From Hyphomicrobiales bacterium (lineage in GTDB: Bacteria > Pseudomonadota > Alphaproteobacteria > Rhizobiales > Devosiaceae): a DNA stretch of 64,000 nt. Numbering within the stretch: position 1 is the first letter of the stretch; the number at the start of each line of letters is the position of its first letter. The translations under genes were made by a program, and so were the position numbers. The DNA lies in contig UCAU01000002.1 of the NCBI GenBank assembly GCA_900470445.1, positions 27,507-91,506 on the forward strand, given 5' to 3'. Below, piece after piece: positions 18,089-27,920 of this stretch. The notes beneath the pieces were generated by a model, which ran no database searches, had not been told where the DNA came from, and saw only the letters and a program-made list of their open reading frames with translations.

Positions 18089-18358
18089 ACATTTCTGCCG
18101 GACGTCAATGTTCTTATTGCACTCATATATTCCGGCCATGTGACTCATGATGACGCACACCTACCTTGGTTTGGGACTACCGACCGAATGGGCAATTGGC
18201 CACGTTCGATCGCAAATTGTCGGCTGCCGCTGTTAAAGGTGGGAAATCCGCGTTGCACCACATCACGGGCAAATAACCACCCTGAGCAATCCTGTCTCGA
18301 GTTCAGGATGCCGTCTGGTATCCTCGTCGCCGTTTGCTACGTTCGAGGCGGGCCTTAG
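18089..18358 (+). pseudogene. Degenerate VapC (PIN) toxin
   Basis: The frame reads FLPDVNVLIALIYSGHVTHDD from 18092, the canonical VapC N-terminus with its first catalytic aspartate. The codon that should be ATG is ACA (18089). Further on GNWPRSIANCRLP and VGNPR match the family weakly; after about 18280 the similarity ends, where a WGR gene occupies the other strand. No start codon and no proper C-terminus remain, so it is a dead toxin next to a shortened antitoxin. Confidence 0.65.
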
Positions 18359-18548
18359 CCCGATGTGCCGTCTCAATATCGTCACACAGGACGATCTTGT
18401 GCTGACCTCGAGTGCCAATGCGGCCCCATTCCCGAATGAGAGAGCTTCCGCCGAACAGATTTGGCTGAATGGACAGGACATAGAACCGCGCCATGTTTTG
18501 GCTTGGATCGACACGGCTTAGGTAAGTCTCAGCGGGCTCTTGGCTCAT
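18303..18548 (-). CDS. WGR domain protein (81 aa)
   Basis: The product contains the WGR signature (IREWGRIGTRGQ) within a single small domain starting ARFYVLSIQPNLFG. WGR domains bind nucleic acid; stand-alone versions are common beside Ti-type transfer genes. The gene lies downstream of traG on the same strand, after a 232-base gap, and its 3' end overlaps the vapC remnant. A role in plasmid DNA handling is inferred only from context. Confidence 0.82.
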   Translation of the reverse strand: MSQEPAETYLSRVDPSQNMARFYVLSIQPNLFGGSSLIREWGRIGTRGQHKIVLCDDIETAHRAKARLERSKRRRGYQTAS

Positions 18549-18780
18549 GACCTTGAGTCTCTTTGAACGGAAGAATCCTGTCCAATCAGAGTTTTGAATC
18601 GTTAGGGGGCCATCGATTCATTTTGGTGATGACCAAGGTCGTCCGTTTTCCGGCCTACGGGGCCGCAGCAGCTCCTCCGAGGGCGCGCAGCATGGCGTAG
18701 GCCGGAACGCGCTCTCCATATAGCGCCGAAGAGACGGCCGGAGCCTTGTGGGAAACGGGCACTGCGGAGCGGTGCAAAAC

Positions 18781-20697
18781 CTACCTGCGAGCCTCAAACC
18801 TGTTTTGCCCAACGCTGTCTCTCATATCTGCGCGGCGGAACCAGATAGCGCGCCCGCATCGCAGCGGCGGGTTGCCGGCTGTGAATACGATCTGTTCATC
18901 CGCGCGCATGCGGAGCACCTCGTGGGGCAAGATCAGGGCCCGGCGCGTTAGTTGCTTGGATCGAGTCCGTGACGAGCCGGACATTTGTGCACTCTGGCTC
19001 AACTGATCGACCTCCACTGTAGTTTCGCCGCAGCGCCTGGAAATGTAGTCGGCTGTTTCGGGATCATTGACCGCGGCAAAGGAAATCCAAGAGGCGCTTT
19101 CGAACCATTTGCTGGCCGCGTCCCGCCCGCCATAGGCCTCACGCATCTGCCCAATCGACTGGAACAGCAATAGGAGTGTGATGCCGTATTTGCGGCCGGC
19201 GTCGCGTGCCGTTTCAAGAATGCGCAGATAGCCAAGTCGCGCGACTTCATCGAGCAGGAACAGGGTCCGCCCCCGCACGGGGCCATGGCGATTGTAGAGA
19301 GCATTCATCAATGCGCCAATGATAACGCGGGCCAGACCGGGATGGGTTTCGAGCGTTTTGAGGTCAAGGTTGACAAAGATGTCGATGTTTCCATCGGCCA
19401 ACTCGTCCGTGGTGAAGCTGTCCCCTGACACCAGAGCGGCATAATTGGGGTAGGATAGCCAATGGGTTTCCTTTACCGCATTGGCATAGACGCCGGAGAA
19501 GGTTTCGGGCGTCATGGCAATAAAGGGCGCCACGTTCTCCTTCACAAACTCGGATGCCGACCTGTCGTAGATGGCTTGCAACCGCTCGCGCAATTTTGGC
19601 TCCGGCTCCGCCAGATTGGCGCGAACCTGGCGCAAATGCTGGTCTGATTTTTGAGTATGGCCGGACAGACATACATCGGCCAGCAGCGCAGTCACCAATT
19701 GCAGCGCCGAAGCGCGAAAGAAGTCGTCGCGGGCAGAACCCTGGCGCGGATTGTCGGTAACGATCCAGGCGGCGATTGCGACGATGTCCTCTTCCTTAGT
19801 GCCACCAAACTGGCCTACCCAGTCCAGCACGTTGAACCCAATTTCAGGCGACTTTGAATCGATCATGAAAAGGCTGCGGCCGGCTGCCTGTCTGTGATCA
19901 GACACCATCGGTCCAACTTCATTGGACGGATCGAGCACGACAAGGCTACCTCTCCATTTCAGCGCCGTGGGCACCGTGACCGACGTGGTTTTGAAGCCGC
20001 CGGAACCCGCAAAGACGATACCGTGCGAGGAGCCGAACGACCCATCAAAACAGAGCAGGGGGGTTGCACCGCCCTTGCCCCAGCTCCGCTTGTCATCGGT
20101 GCGAAATGCACGCTCGGCAATGCTGTCTTGGTCGACACGGTAGCGCTCGCCAATGACGATGCCACCAGTACACGGAAACAGCCGAGCCGCTTGGCCGGTG
20201 CGCATCCAGGAGGCTTCGCCATATATCGCACGTCTACCCTGGACGCGCCTCGGCGTAGCTGCTGCGAATGCAGCATTCCCGCGGAGCGCGACCCGCATCG
20301 CAAATATGCCGCACAATGCTGAGGTCATGCCGCCGAGCAGGGTCGCAGGATCGGTAAAGTCCAGGACGCCCCGGCCCGGAGCAATCTGATGGGCAAATGA
20401 CAACAATCTCGAGGACTCCCGCCACACCGCTATTGCTGTAACGATCATTGCGCCGATGACGGCGCCATATGCCGCGCTGCGGATCGCTATCGCGCCCTTG
20501 GCGGCAAACAGAAAAGCCACGCCAATGATGCCTCCGGCCATGTAGGGCAGGGCAATGCCAATTCGACCCAACATTATTGTGGCAGCCGCCGATGGGCCGA
20601 AGGTAGATAGCCCCGTTTCAATGCCGCTTAGCCCGAGACAAGTGCCCACCATCAAGGCGATGGGCGCGACCATCAGCAGCAGTCTATTCGGGGTCAT
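18781..20697 (-). CDS. traG: Type IV coupling protein TraG
   Basis: VirD4/TraG-family ATPase that links the relaxosome to the mating channel at the inner membrane. The first 160 residues hold several hydrophobic segments. Walker A reads GSGGFKTTS, Walker B is [10 protein letters not shown], and the TraG-specific [10 protein letters not shown] segment follows Walker A. Start 20697 (MTPNRLLLM) is chosen because it overlaps the traD stop by 14 bases; a longer frame reaches 20775 but only with low-complexity residues. The length of 638 residues is normal. It is the last gene of the traC-traD-traG operon transcribed away from oriT. Confidence 0.92.
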   Translation of the reverse strand: MTPNRLLLMVAPIALMVGTCLGLSGIETGLSTFGPSAAATIMLGRIGIALPYMAGGIIGVAFLFAAKGAIAIRSAAYGAVIGAMIVTAIAVWRESSRLLSFAHQIAPGRGVLDFTDPATLLGGMTSALCGIFAMRVALRGNAAFAAATPRRVQGRRAIYGEASWMRTGQAARLFPCTGGIVIGERYRVDQDSIAERAFRTDDKRSWGKGGATPLLCFDGSFGSSHGIVFAGSGGFKTTSVTVPTALKWRGSLVVLDPSNEVGPMVSDHRQAAGRSLFMIDSKSPEIGFNVLDWVGQFGGTKEEDIVAIAAWIVTDNPRQGSARDDFFRASALQLVTALLADVCLSGHTQKSDQHLRQVRANLAEPEPKLRERLQAIYDRSASEFVKENVAPFIAMTPETFSGVYANAVKETHWLSYPNYAALVSGDSFTTDELADGNIDIFVNLDLKTLETHPGLARVIIGALMNALYNRHGPVRGRTLFLLDEVARLGYLRILETARDAGRKYGITLLLLFQSIGQMREAYGGRDAASKWFESASWISFAAVNDPETADYISRRCGETTVEVDQLSQSAQMSGSSRTRSKQLTRRALILPHEVLRMRADEQIVFTAGNPPLRCGRAIWFRRADMRDSVGQNRFEARR

Positions 20698-20899
20698 TGC
20701 CGAAGGCTTGTGTGCCGAGGGCCAGCAGGCGCTCCCGCTCCGACGGAATATTCTTGATCCGGTCGCCCCCATCAATAAGCAGCCCGAGCAGCAGGGCCCG
20801 TTTCTCGTAGCGCAGACCCGCCTTGGCGATTAGGCCGCCAAGTTGGATCTTTTCGCGCGTGTCTTTCCTTCTGTCGGCAGTTTGGCTGGCCTTTTGCAT
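20684..20899 (-). CDS. traD: Conjugal transfer protein TraD
   Basis: A 71-residue product starting [19 protein letters not shown] and containing GGLIAKAGL and [10 protein letters not shown], typical of the small TraD of Ti-type plasmids (not related to F TraD). It lies between traC and traG in the classical order, with 10 bases after the traC stop and a 14-base overlap into traG. It is thought to be a relaxosome accessory protein. Confidence 0.85.
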   Translation of the reverse strand: MQKASQTADRRKDTREKIQLGGLIAKAGLRYEKRALLLGLLIDGGDRIKNIPSERERLLALGTQAFGNDPE

Positions 20900-20909
20900 G
20901 CGCTTAAAC

Positions 20910-21155
20910 CTAACCACTAGACCTCGTAGGCGCCCGACCCTCGATCGTCGCCATTTTGTCGGCCTTACTCTTGCGAAACGTGGTCGCCAGGTCGCCGAAC
21001 GCCGCCAAAAGGCCGGCATCGTCGATATCGATGTCGCCCAGTCCTGCTTTCAAGGCGAGCCGCCCGATGCGTTCGGCTTCCTTGGTTTCGGCAGCCTTGA
21101 GCTGGTCCTGGAGCCTGGTGATTTCTTCCCGGATCTTTGAAGATGGCTTCTTCAT
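20910..21155 (-). CDS. traC: Relaxosome accessory protein TraC
   Basis: An 81-residue product beginning [19 protein letters not shown] with a helical, charged N-terminus and then KAGLGDIDI, as in Ti-type TraC. Start 21155 is chosen because the family begins there; the open frame reaches 21413 but crosses oriT. TraC helps TraA act at oriT. It is the first gene of the leftward operon, and one 18-bp palindrome lies 68 bases upstream. Confidence 0.85.
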   Translation of the reverse strand: MKKPSSKIREEITRLQDQLKAAETKEAERIGRLALKAGLGDIDIDDAGLLAAFGDLATTFRKSKADKMATIEGRAPTRSSG

Positions 21156-21222
21156 TGCAGCTGTCTTTCTCGTCGCATGGCTGTTTGCGATGGACAAAAA
21201 CACCTGGTTACGCGTAGCGCAT

Positions 21223-21240
21223 CCCACCAAATCTGGTAGG
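21223..21240. promoter_or_regulatory. Palindrome site I (candidate tra box) in the traC-traA gap
   Basis: The 18 bases CCCACCAAATCTGGTAGG are palindromic except at two positions and share the core ACCAAATYTGGT with two sites in the trbB-repA gap at 54 kb. In Ti plasmids a TraR-bound tra box lies in this same divergent gap. The base sequence differs from the Ti tra box. Function as a TraR operator is inferred from position and repetition. Confidence 0.6.
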
Positions 21241-21290
21241 TCGGCAGCGCCGACGCTTCTTGAGATTATCCCGCCGTTCCGAAGGAATGG

Positions 21291-21325
21291 TCCAAGGGCG
21301 CAGTAATACGTCGCAAGGGCGACGT
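21291..21325 (+). other. oriT: oriT nick region, Ti/RSF1010 type
   Basis: TCCAAGGGCGCAGTAATACG closely resembles the nick region of Ti-type oriT as I recall it (CCAAGGGCGCA then ATTATACGTCGC). It is followed by a 7-bp stem, ACGTCGC and GCGACGT, around AAGG. It lies between divergent traC and traA, the standard place. The relaxase TraA would cleave near the GGCGCA core. The rest of the 243-base gap (21156-21398) holds promoters for both operons. Confidence 0.8.
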
Positions 21326-21398
21326 TCCCTTTGCGGCCCGACCTGCTTGGCCATCCCGACGAACACTGCCGCTTGTTCTTTGTCGGGATCAGTTCGCC

Positions 21399-24300
21399 GT
21401 GGCTATTACCCATTTCACGCCCCAGCTCATTGGGCGCGGCTCAGGCCGTAGCGCTGTATTGGCTGCCGCATACCGCCATTGCGCTCGAATGGAGTATGGC
21501 GCCGAGGCGCGGATCGTGGACTATTCCAACAAAGGTGGCATGATCCACGAGGAGTTTATGTTGCCACCCAACGCGCCGGCCTGGATACGCGACCTGGTGG
21601 CAGATCGGTCGGTGGCAGGTGCGGCTGAGGTGTTCTGGAACAAGGTGGAAGCGTTCGAAAAACGCCAGGACGCCCAGTTCGCCAAGGAGTTCATTGTCGC
21701 GCTGCCGGTCGAGCTCACGGTTGTTCAGAATATTGCCCTAGTGCGGCAGTTCGTGCTTGAGCACGTGTCGGCACGTGGACAGGTGGCCGACTGGGTCTAT
21801 CATGATGAGCCGGGCAATCCACATGTGCATTTGATGACGAGTTTGCGCCCACTCAGCGAGAGTGGATTTGGACCAAAGAAAGTCGCCCTGATCGCTGATG
21901 GTGGCGAGGTGGCGCGCAACAAAGCTGGCAAAATTATCTACAAGCTATGGTCGGGTGAGAAGGCGGAGTTCCTGGCGCAACGGCAGGGCTGGCTGGACCT
22001 GCAGAACCAACACCTGGCATTGGCGGGTCTCGATATTCGGGTCGACGGGCGTTCCTACGCCACGCGGGAGATTGCGCTGGTACCCACCAGCCATATCGGC
22101 GTTGCGGCCAAAGCTATGCAACGAAAAGCCGATGGAACGGGCCGCCTGGCGGAGTTGGAGCGGCTAACGCTGTTCGAGGCCCAACGAGAAGAGAATGCGC
22201 GACGGATACAGCAGCGGCCAGAGATCGTGCTTGAGCTGATTACGTCCGAGAAGAGTGTGTTTGACGAGCGCGACGTCGCCAAGTTGTTGCACCGCTATGT
22301 AGATGACCCCGAAACCTTCCAGCACCTGATGGCGCGAGTCTTGCAGAGCCCGAGCGCGCTGCGGCTAGAGCGAGAAACCATCGACTTCGCAACTGGCGAG
22401 GCCATTCGCGCCAAATTCACTACCCGCGAGCTGATCCGTATTGAGGCGGGAATGGCCGATGGCGCGATGAAACTCGCTAGAGCCACCGGCTTTGGCGTTC
22501 GCGCGGATGTGCTGGCGGGCATATTCAAGCGCCATGCGCACCTCTCGCTCGAGCAACGCGTGGCCATCGAGCACGTCGTTTCCCGGGGGCGGGTAGCGGC
22601 CGTGGTGGGCCGCGCCGGCGCCGGCAAGACGACCATGATGAAAGCGGCGCATGAGGTCTGGGAGAGCGCTGGTTACCGCGTCGTCGGCGGAGCTCTGGCC
22701 GGCAAGGCGGCCGAAGGCCTTGAAAAGGAAGCCGGCATCACATCGAGGACCCTGTCATCCTGGGAGATCCGCTGGAAACAGGGGAGGGATCTGCTCGACG
22801 CCAAGACAGTGCTCGTACTGGACGAAGCCGGCATGGTTGCCTCCCGTCAGATGGCAACATTCGTCGAGGCCGTCTCACGGGCGGGCGCCAAACTTGTTCT
22901 TGTGGGCGATCCCGAGCAGTTGCAGCCGATCGAAGCGGGCGCCGCCTTTCGTGCCATTGCCGATCGCATCGGTTATGCCGAACTGGAAACCATCTATCGC
23001 CAAAAAGATCGTTGGATGCGGCTGGCGTCCCTAGACCTGGCGCAGGGTAGGGTCGAGCGGGCACTGTCGGCCTATGCCGGTAAGAACAAGGTGTTCGGCT
23101 CCGAACTCAAAGCCCAGGCCATTGCACATCTGATCGAGGACTGGAATCGCGACTATGACCCCCAAAGATCCATTCTGATCCTGGCGCATCTGCGCCGCGA
23201 CGTTCGAATGCTGAATGAGCTGGCGAGAGCCAAGCTTGTTGAGCGTGGTCTGATCGCGCCGGGCGAGCCATTCCGGACCGAAGATGGACAGCGTCGCTTT
23301 GCGGGTGGCGACCAGATCGTATTTCTCAAAAATGACAGTGGGCTGGCTGTCAAAAACGGCATGATCGGCAAAGTAATCGAAGCGCAGGCCGGGCGCCTCG
23401 TGGTCGAGGTTGGCTCCGGAACGGACACCAAATACGTGGCCGTAGAGCAGCGCTTTTACCGCAATCTCGATCACGGCTATGCCACAACGATCCATAAGTC
23501 GCAGGGTGCCACTGTGGACCAGGTCAAGGTCTTGGCGACGCTCTCACTGGATCGGCACCTGACCTATGTGGCGATGACCCGGCATCGCAACGATCTCGCG
23601 CTCTATTATGGCCACCGATCGTTCGGGTTGGCCGGCGGGCTAATCCCGATTCTGTCCAAACATAATGCCAGGCAGACCACGCTCGATTATGAGCGCGGCA
23701 CGCTCTATCGGCAGGCACTGCGTTTTGCCGAAAATCGAGGTCTGCATCTTGTTCGGGTAGCCCGCACGCTTGTGCATGATCGGCTCGAATGGGCACTGCA
23801 GCAGAAGCAGCGCCTCGCCGATCTCGGCCAGAAGCTGTGGGCGCTCGGTGCCCGGCTTACCCTTATAAGGGATCAGTCAGTAGCCAATGGCCACGGCATT
23901 GAAGAGGCAGCCCCCATGGTCGGAGGCGTCAGGGTGTTCCCCAGCTCGCTAAGCGACGCCGTGGAAGAAAAGCTGCTGGCGGATCCCGTCCTAAGCAAAC
24001 TATGGAAGGACGTCTCCAGCCGCTTCGGCCAGGTATTCGCTGATCCTCAATCTGCGTTCCGGTCCGTGAATTTCGATGCGGTGCTGAAAGACAAGGACAC
24101 AGCCGCCGAAACGCTCGAACGTCTTGAGCGCGAACCTCAATCCTTTGGGCCATTGCGGGGTCGGATCGGATTATTGGCCGGCAAGGCCGACAGAGACGCT
24201 CGCCGACTGGCCGAGCGTAATGTGTCGGCGTTGAAGCTGGACGTTGAGCGCTATCTGCGGTCGCGGGAAGTGAGGGCCCAAAAGCTTGAGGTCGAGGAAA

Positions 24301-24707
24301 CAAGGCTCCGGCAGCGCGCCGCGATCGACATCCCCCCTCTTTCGCCGACGGCCCATCTGGTTCTGGGCAAGGTTCTCGACGCGATAGAGCGCAATGATCT
24401 GCCAGCGGCACTCGGCTTTGTACTGACCGACCGCATGGTCAAGGCCGAGATTGACGGGTTCAACAAAGCCATTGCCGAACGCTTCGGGGACCGCGCTTTG
24501 TTGGCAAATTCGGCCCGTGAACCGAACGGTCCGGCATTCGAGAAGGCGGCCCAAGGACTCAAGCCGGCGGAACGCGAGAAGTTAGCCTTGGCCTGGTCCA
24601 CGATGCGAGCGGCCCAGCAGCTTGTGGCCCATCGGCGCTCGGTAGAGGCGATCAAGCAAAGCGAGGTCACGCGTTTGTCGCAGCGCCAGCACCCGGTGCT
24701 CAAATGA
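21399..24707 (+). CDS. traA: Relaxase-helicase TraA (MobQ family)
   Basis: Bifunctional conjugation enzyme that nicks oriT and unwinds the transferred strand. The MobQ relaxase domain has conserved tyrosine Y25 ([10 protein letters not shown]) and the metal-binding HxH at residues 142-144 (NPHVHLM). The helicase half has Walker [10 protein letters not shown] near residue 405, Walker [28 protein letters not shown] and [10 protein letters not shown], as in TraI/RecD-like helicases. The start is GTG at 21399. The length of 1102 residues is normal for Ti-type TraA. It heads the traA-traF-traB operon. Confidence 0.95.
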   Translation: MAITHFTPQLIGRGSGRSAVLAAAYRHCARMEYGAEARIVDYSNKGGMIHEEFMLPPNAPAWIRDLVADRSVAGAAEVFWNKVEAFEKRQDAQFAKEFIVALPVELTVVQNIALVRQFVLEHVSARGQVADWVYHDEPGNPHVHLMTSLRPLSESGFGPKKVALIADGGEVARNKAGKIIYKLWSGEKAEFLAQRQGWLDLQNQHLALAGLDIRVDGRSYATREIALVPTSHIGVAAKAMQRKADGTGRLAELERLTLFEAQREENARRIQQRPEIVLELITSEKSVFDERDVAKLLHRYVDDPETFQHLMARVLQSPSALRLERETIDFATGEAIRAKFTTRELIRIEAGMADGAMKLARATGFGVRADVLAGIFKRHAHLSLEQRVAIEHVVSRGRVAAVVGRAGAGKTTMMKAAHEVWESAGYRVVGGALAGKAAEGLEKEAGITSRTLSSWEIRWKQGRDLLDAKTVLVLDEAGMVASRQMATFVEAVSRAGAKLVLVGDPEQLQPIEAGAAFRAIADRIGYAELETIYRQKDRWMRLASLDLAQGRVERALSAYAGKNKVFGSELKAQAIAHLIEDWNRDYDPQRSILILAHLRRDVRMLNELARAKLVERGLIAPGEPFRTEDGQRRFAGGDQIVFLKNDSGLAVKNGMIGKVIEAQAGRLVVEVGSGTDTKYVAVEQRFYRNLDHGYATTIHKSQGATVDQVKVLATLSLDRHLTYVAMTRHRNDLALYYGHRSFGLAGGLIPILSKHNARQTTLDYERGTLYRQALRFAENRGLHLVRVARTLVHDRLEWALQQKQRLADLGQKLWALGARLTLIRDQSVANGHGIEEAAPMVGGVRVFPSSLSDAVEEKLLADPVLSKLWKDVSSRFGQVFADPQSAFRSVNFDAVLKDKDTAAETLERLEREPQSFGPLRGRIGLLAGKADRDARRLAERNVSALKLDVERYLRSREVRAQKLEVEETRLRQRAAIDIPPLSPTAHLVLGKVLDAIERNDLPAALGFVLTDRMVKAEIDGFNKAIAERFGDRALLANSAREPNGPAFEKAAQGLKPAEREKLALAWSTMRAAQQLVAHRRSVEAIKQSEVTRLSQRQHPVLK

Positions 24708-25237
24708 GATCGCGTCGTCGGGCAGGGGGACTTGTTATTGCTAGTTTTGGTATCATCGGGATGCTTTTCGGCGCTGGCCATTGGGGTGGTCTGCGGATCA
24801 ATCTGACGCCCAGTTACCCGCTTGGCCTATGGCGTATTGAACCACTCGGCCGGACCGTGGCTGTGGGTGACCTCGTGTTCATTTGCCCGCCCGACACAGC
24901 GCCATTCGTGCCGGCCCTCGAGCGGGGCTATATCCGTCCCGGCATTTGCCCCCGCGGCATCGGGCCGTTGATCAAGACCATCATGGCCGTCGGCGGGCAG
25001 CAGGTCGATATTGCTGGGTCGGTGACGATCGATGGTTGGCCCCTGGCCCATTCTAGGGTCCGCGGCCTCGACCCAGAGGGCAGGGCGCTGCCGGACTTCG
25101 CCGGCGGCATCGTGCCGGCGGGGTGGCTTTATCTCCATTCCAATTTTGCTGGCTCATTCGACTCCCGGTATTTTGGGTTCGTACCGGCGAGTGGTCTGCT
25201 CGGACTGGCACGACCGGTGTTCACTTATGGCCCGTGA
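24704..25237 (+). CDS. traF: Conjugal transfer peptidase TraF
   Basis: S26-family signal peptidase-like protein that matures and, in RP4, cyclises the pilin TrbC. It has an N-terminal membrane segment (residues 8-25), the catalytic serine S37 in [10 protein letters not shown] and the catalytic lysine K91 in [11 protein letters not shown]. It overlaps the traA stop by 4 bases (ATGA) and traB by 11 bases, so translation is coupled. Its target is likely the trbC product at 52.7 kb. Confidence 0.92.
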   Translation: MRSRRRAGGLVIASFGIIGMLFGAGHWGGLRINLTPSYPLGLWRIEPLGRTVAVGDLVFICPPDTAPFVPALERGYIRPGICPRGIGPLIKTIMAVGGQQVDIAGSVTIDGWPLAHSRVRGLDPEGRALPDFAGGIVPAGWLYLHSNFAGSFDSRYFGFVPASGLLGLARPVFTYGP

Positions 25238-26393
25238 TCGCATGCGCGGGCTCAGTATCATTGCCGCAGCTGCGATCGTCGGAGTGATCGGCTGGAGTGG
25301 CAATGTGCTGGCTTTGCCCCTGGTGACGGTGTTTCCGGCGCTGTGGGGGTTCGCACCATCAAGGGCCGCCGCCGGGATGGTCGCCGCAGCATATTTTCTT
25401 GCGGCCTCGCGTGGTCTGCCGCAGAGCGTGATGAATTTCTATGGTTCCGACGCGCTGCCGGCGATCGGACTATGGGCCGGTGCATCGCTCGGTTTCGTGC
25501 TGGTTCACACATTGCTCTGGACCTCGCGACCAGGCTGGGGCAGGGCGCTGCGCTACGGTGTGGCAGCTGTTGCCATGAGCGTGCCGCCCTTTGGAATTGT
25601 TGGTTGGGCTCTGCCGATCACGGCGGCCGGCATATTGTTTCCGGCGTGGAGCTGGCTGGGACTCTGTGCTGCTGCGATCGGCCTGCTTGCTATGACGACA
25701 AGGCTCTGGCCTATCGTCATCCTGAGTTTTGGCGGCCTATGGATTTGGTCCGCCGCAACGTGGACACAACCAGGAGCGCCTGACGGATGGACGGGACTCG
25801 ATACGCAGTTTCGCGGGGCCAACGGTCAGTTTGCCGGCTATGCGCAGCAGCGTGACACCATTGATCTGGTGAAGGCCGCGGCGACCAATGGCGCGAGGGT
25901 CGTCGTCTTACCCGAAAGCGCTGTCGGCATTTGGACACCTACGGTCGAGCGACTCTGGCGTGAATCCTTGGAAGGCACTGACATAATTTCGATTGCCGGC
26001 GCCGTTGTCATCGATCCTGCTGGCTACGACAATGTAATGCTCAGTATTACGGGAAAAGAGGTTCGTATTCTCTATCGCCAGAGGATGCCCGTGCCGGTGT
26101 CAATGTGGCAGCCGTGGTCGAGCTGGACAGGCAAGGGCAGCGGCGCGCGAGCAGATTTCTTCGCCAATCCTGTCGTCGAGTACGATGGGTGGCGCATCGC
26201 GTCATTGATCTGCTACGAGCAATTGATTGTTTGGCCCGTGCTGCAGTCAATGGCTCATTCGCCGGACATTATCGTCGCTATCGGCAATGGCTGGTGGGCC
26301 GAAAATACGTCTATCGTTCCTGTCCAAAAGGCGAGTAGTGAAGCTTGGGCAAAACTGTTCGGTTTGCCGATCATATTCGCATCCAACACCTAA
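25227..26393 (+). CDS. traB: Conjugal transfer protein TraB (nitrilase-fold)
   Basis: The first 170 residues have about five membrane segments; the rest is a carbon-nitrogen hydrolase fold like that of apolipoprotein N-acyltransferase. VVLPESAVG supplies the glutamate and SLICYEQL the cysteine. The usual catalytic lysine is not evident in [12 protein letters not shown], a segment I recall as TraB-typical. TraB raises transfer efficiency in Ti plasmids. Start 25227 (MARDRMRGL) overlaps traF. The usual next gene, traH, is missing; unrelated metabolic genes follow 62 bases later. Confidence 0.88.
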   Translation: MARDRMRGLSIIAAAAIVGVIGWSGNVLALPLVTVFPALWGFAPSRAAAGMVAAAYFLAASRGLPQSVMNFYGSDALPAIGLWAGASLGFVLVHTLLWTSRPGWGRALRYGVAAVAMSVPPFGIVGWALPITAAGILFPAWSWLGLCAAAIGLLAMTTRLWPIVILSFGGLWIWSAATWTQPGAPDGWTGLDTQFRGANGQFAGYAQQRDTIDLVKAAATNGARVVVLPESAVGIWTPTVERLWRESLEGTDIISIAGAVVIDPAGYDNVMLSITGKEVRILYRQRMPVPVSMWQPWSSWTGKGSGARADFFANPVVEYDGWRIASLICYEQLIVWPVLQSMAHSPDIIVAIGNGWWAENTSIVPVQKASSEAWAKLFGLPIIFASNT

Positions 26394-26455
26394 AGCGCAT
26401 CCTGCGGCTCGTCGTGACTGGCTCGTTGAGCACCAAGACCAATCTGACATGGCGG

Positions 26456-27214
26456 CTAGAGCCCTAGTGCCTTAAGGGACTCGATCGAACGGTTTGCGAA
26501 ACGCTGCCAATCACCGGGATTGTCGTGTTCAGTTACTATGTGATCGGCCTTGGTCTGGCGGAACAGCGGCACAAGGGCCGCCCAGTCGATAATGCCGTCC
26601 CCGGTTGCGGTCCAACCATCGTCTACCGTGGTGCCCTTGGGCGCCGTGTCCTTGGTCTGGATGGCGATGATGCGATCGGCATATCGTTTCAGCTCTGAGG
26701 CCGGATCGGCGCCCGCGCGGGTTATCCAGCCGCAATCGATCTCGAACCAGACGTCCGGCCCGCCGGCCTCAAAAATGTGGTCAATGGGCCTTGTGCCGTC
26801 GGGCAGGGGTGCATATTCGAAATCGTGGTTGTGCCAGGCCACCTTGAGCCCGTGCGAGGCCGCTTCTTCCGCGCCGCGTCCCAGTTTTTCGCCTAGGGCT
26901 TTCCAGTAGTCAGGCGTCGGCTGGCGGTCTTCGGCGGTGACGAAGGGTGGGATCATCACAGTGGCGCCCAGCGTCAGCGCGATATCGATGAAACGGTCGG
27001 GCTCCTCGACCAGTCCCGCCAGCGGCATGTGAAAACCGAGGCACTTCAGCCCCGCATCATCGAGCTGCCGGCGGAACAGCTTGGGGTCCGCTTCGTAAGC
27101 GGGCAACCACGGCTCGATGGCGTCGTAGCCCATGGATTTGAGAATGGGGAGCTGGGCCGCGAGTGGCGAAAAATTGCGGGAGGAATAGAGCTGGTAGGCG
27201 ATGGGGTAGGGCAT
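26456..27214 (-). CDS. Sugar phosphate isomerase/epimerase family protein
   Basis: A 252-residue xylose-isomerase-like TIM barrel. Metal-binding candidates are seen in AWHNHDFEY, WFEIDCGW and the terminal EHDNPGDW. Such proteins isomerise, epimerise or dehydrate sugars and inositols. It is the last gene of a minus-strand set with an ABC sugar importer, so it probably processes the imported sugar. The exact substrate cannot be told. Confidence 0.82.
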   Translation of the reverse strand: MPYPIAYQLYSSRNFSPLAAQLPILKSMGYDAIEPWLPAYEADPKLFRRQLDDAGLKCLGFHMPLAGLVEEPDRFIDIALTLGATVMIPPFVTAEDRQPTPDYWKALGEKLGRGAEEAASHGLKVAWHNHDFEYAPLPDGTRPIDHIFEAGGPDVWFEIDCGWITRAGADPASELKRYADRIIAIQTKDTAPKGTTVDDGWTATGDGIIDWAALVPLFRQTKADHIVTEHDNPGDWQRFANRSIESLKALGL

Positions 27215-27261
27215 GTGGGGCCTGAGTTTGTTGGCTCGATGTAGTCACGACACCGGCTTTC

Positions 27262-27332
27262 TCTCGGGTTGACCCGAGGGCCGCTACCAGCACGGCGCGG
27301 GTCGAGAGAGACTCTCGGGTCAAGCCCGAGGG
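27262..27332. repeat. Pair of REP-like short palindromes
   Basis: Two near-identical hairpins, CTCTCGGGTTGACCCGAGGG and CTCTCGGGTCAAGCCCGAGGG, stand about 50 bases apart in a 158-base intergenic gap between the isomerase and VOC genes. They could be REP-like repeats or weak terminators. Confidence 0.45.
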
Positions 27333-27372
27333 AAAGCGAGTGTGTGGGATAGCTGGTACCTAATGGACGGCC

Positions 27373-27852
27373 CTAGCCCTGCGCTTCCTTGTCCTTGTCG
27401 AACTCCAGCAATTCCACCATCACGCCCAGGTCCTTGACCGTATCGTAATAGGCATAGCGGCCGTGGCTGCCGTCGAACTCGCCCCGTTGCAAAAGCTTAT
27501 GACCCTTGGACTCCAGATAAGCGTCGCGCTTGGTCAGGTTCCTTGTGCGGAAAGCGATGTGGTGACAGCCGGGACCCTTCTGCTCAAGCAGGTCGCGCCA
27601 GGCGCTCTTTTCAGGACCGGGCTGTAGGAACTCCACGTCGATGTTGCCGAACTTGAACATCATGATGCGGCAGCCGACATTGGCGGGCTTGCCGTGGTAA
27701 ATGGCCTTGGCCTCGTGGGACTCGGCCGCCTTGCCTTCCTTGGGCAGGGGCTTGCCGGTGAGGTCGGAAAACCACTGTGCGGATTTCACCACGTCGTCGG
27801 TGACGAAGCAGATCTGCATCACCTCGTCTTCATCAAGCAGGCGCTTGTCCAT
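27373..27852 (-). CDS. VOC-superfamily (glyoxalase-like) protein
   Basis: 159 residues with the paired beta-alpha-beta-beta-beta modules of vicinal-oxygen-chelate enzymes. Metal-ligand-like positions are visible in CFVTDD, CHHIAFRT and VELLEFD near the end. The family includes epimerases, dioxygenases and glyoxalases. It lies between the isomerase and the solute-binding gene in the sugar cluster; a second VOC gene lies at 33.2 kb. Substrate unknown. Confidence 0.78.
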   Translation of the reverse strand: MDKRLLDEDEVMQICFVTDDVVKSAQWFSDLTGKPLPKEGKAAESHEAKAIYHGKPANVGCRIMMFKFGNIDVEFLQPGPEKSAWRDLLEQKGPGCHHIAFRTRNLTKRDAYLESKGHKLLQRGEFDGSHGRYAYYDTVKDLGVMVELLEFDKDKEAQG

Positions 27853-27920
27853 TTTATGCGGTCCATTCGAATTGAGGGAGGCCGGCGGCCCGAAGGTCGC
27901 CAGCCCAGGGAGGAGGCGTG

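Noticed and set aside
21156..21413. N-terminal extension of traC and of the overlapping plus-strand frames in the traC-traA gap
   Set aside because: The region is oriT and promoters; TraC homologues start at the internal ATG at 21155.
25032..25226. N-terminal extension of traB overlapping traF
   Set aside because: TraB starts at 25227, where the first membrane segment begins; the upstream residues look like a shifted traF.
27262..27332. The hairpin pair as an operator of the sugar cluster
   Set aside because: It lies at the 3' end of genes on the minus strand and resembles REP-like repeats more than an operator.
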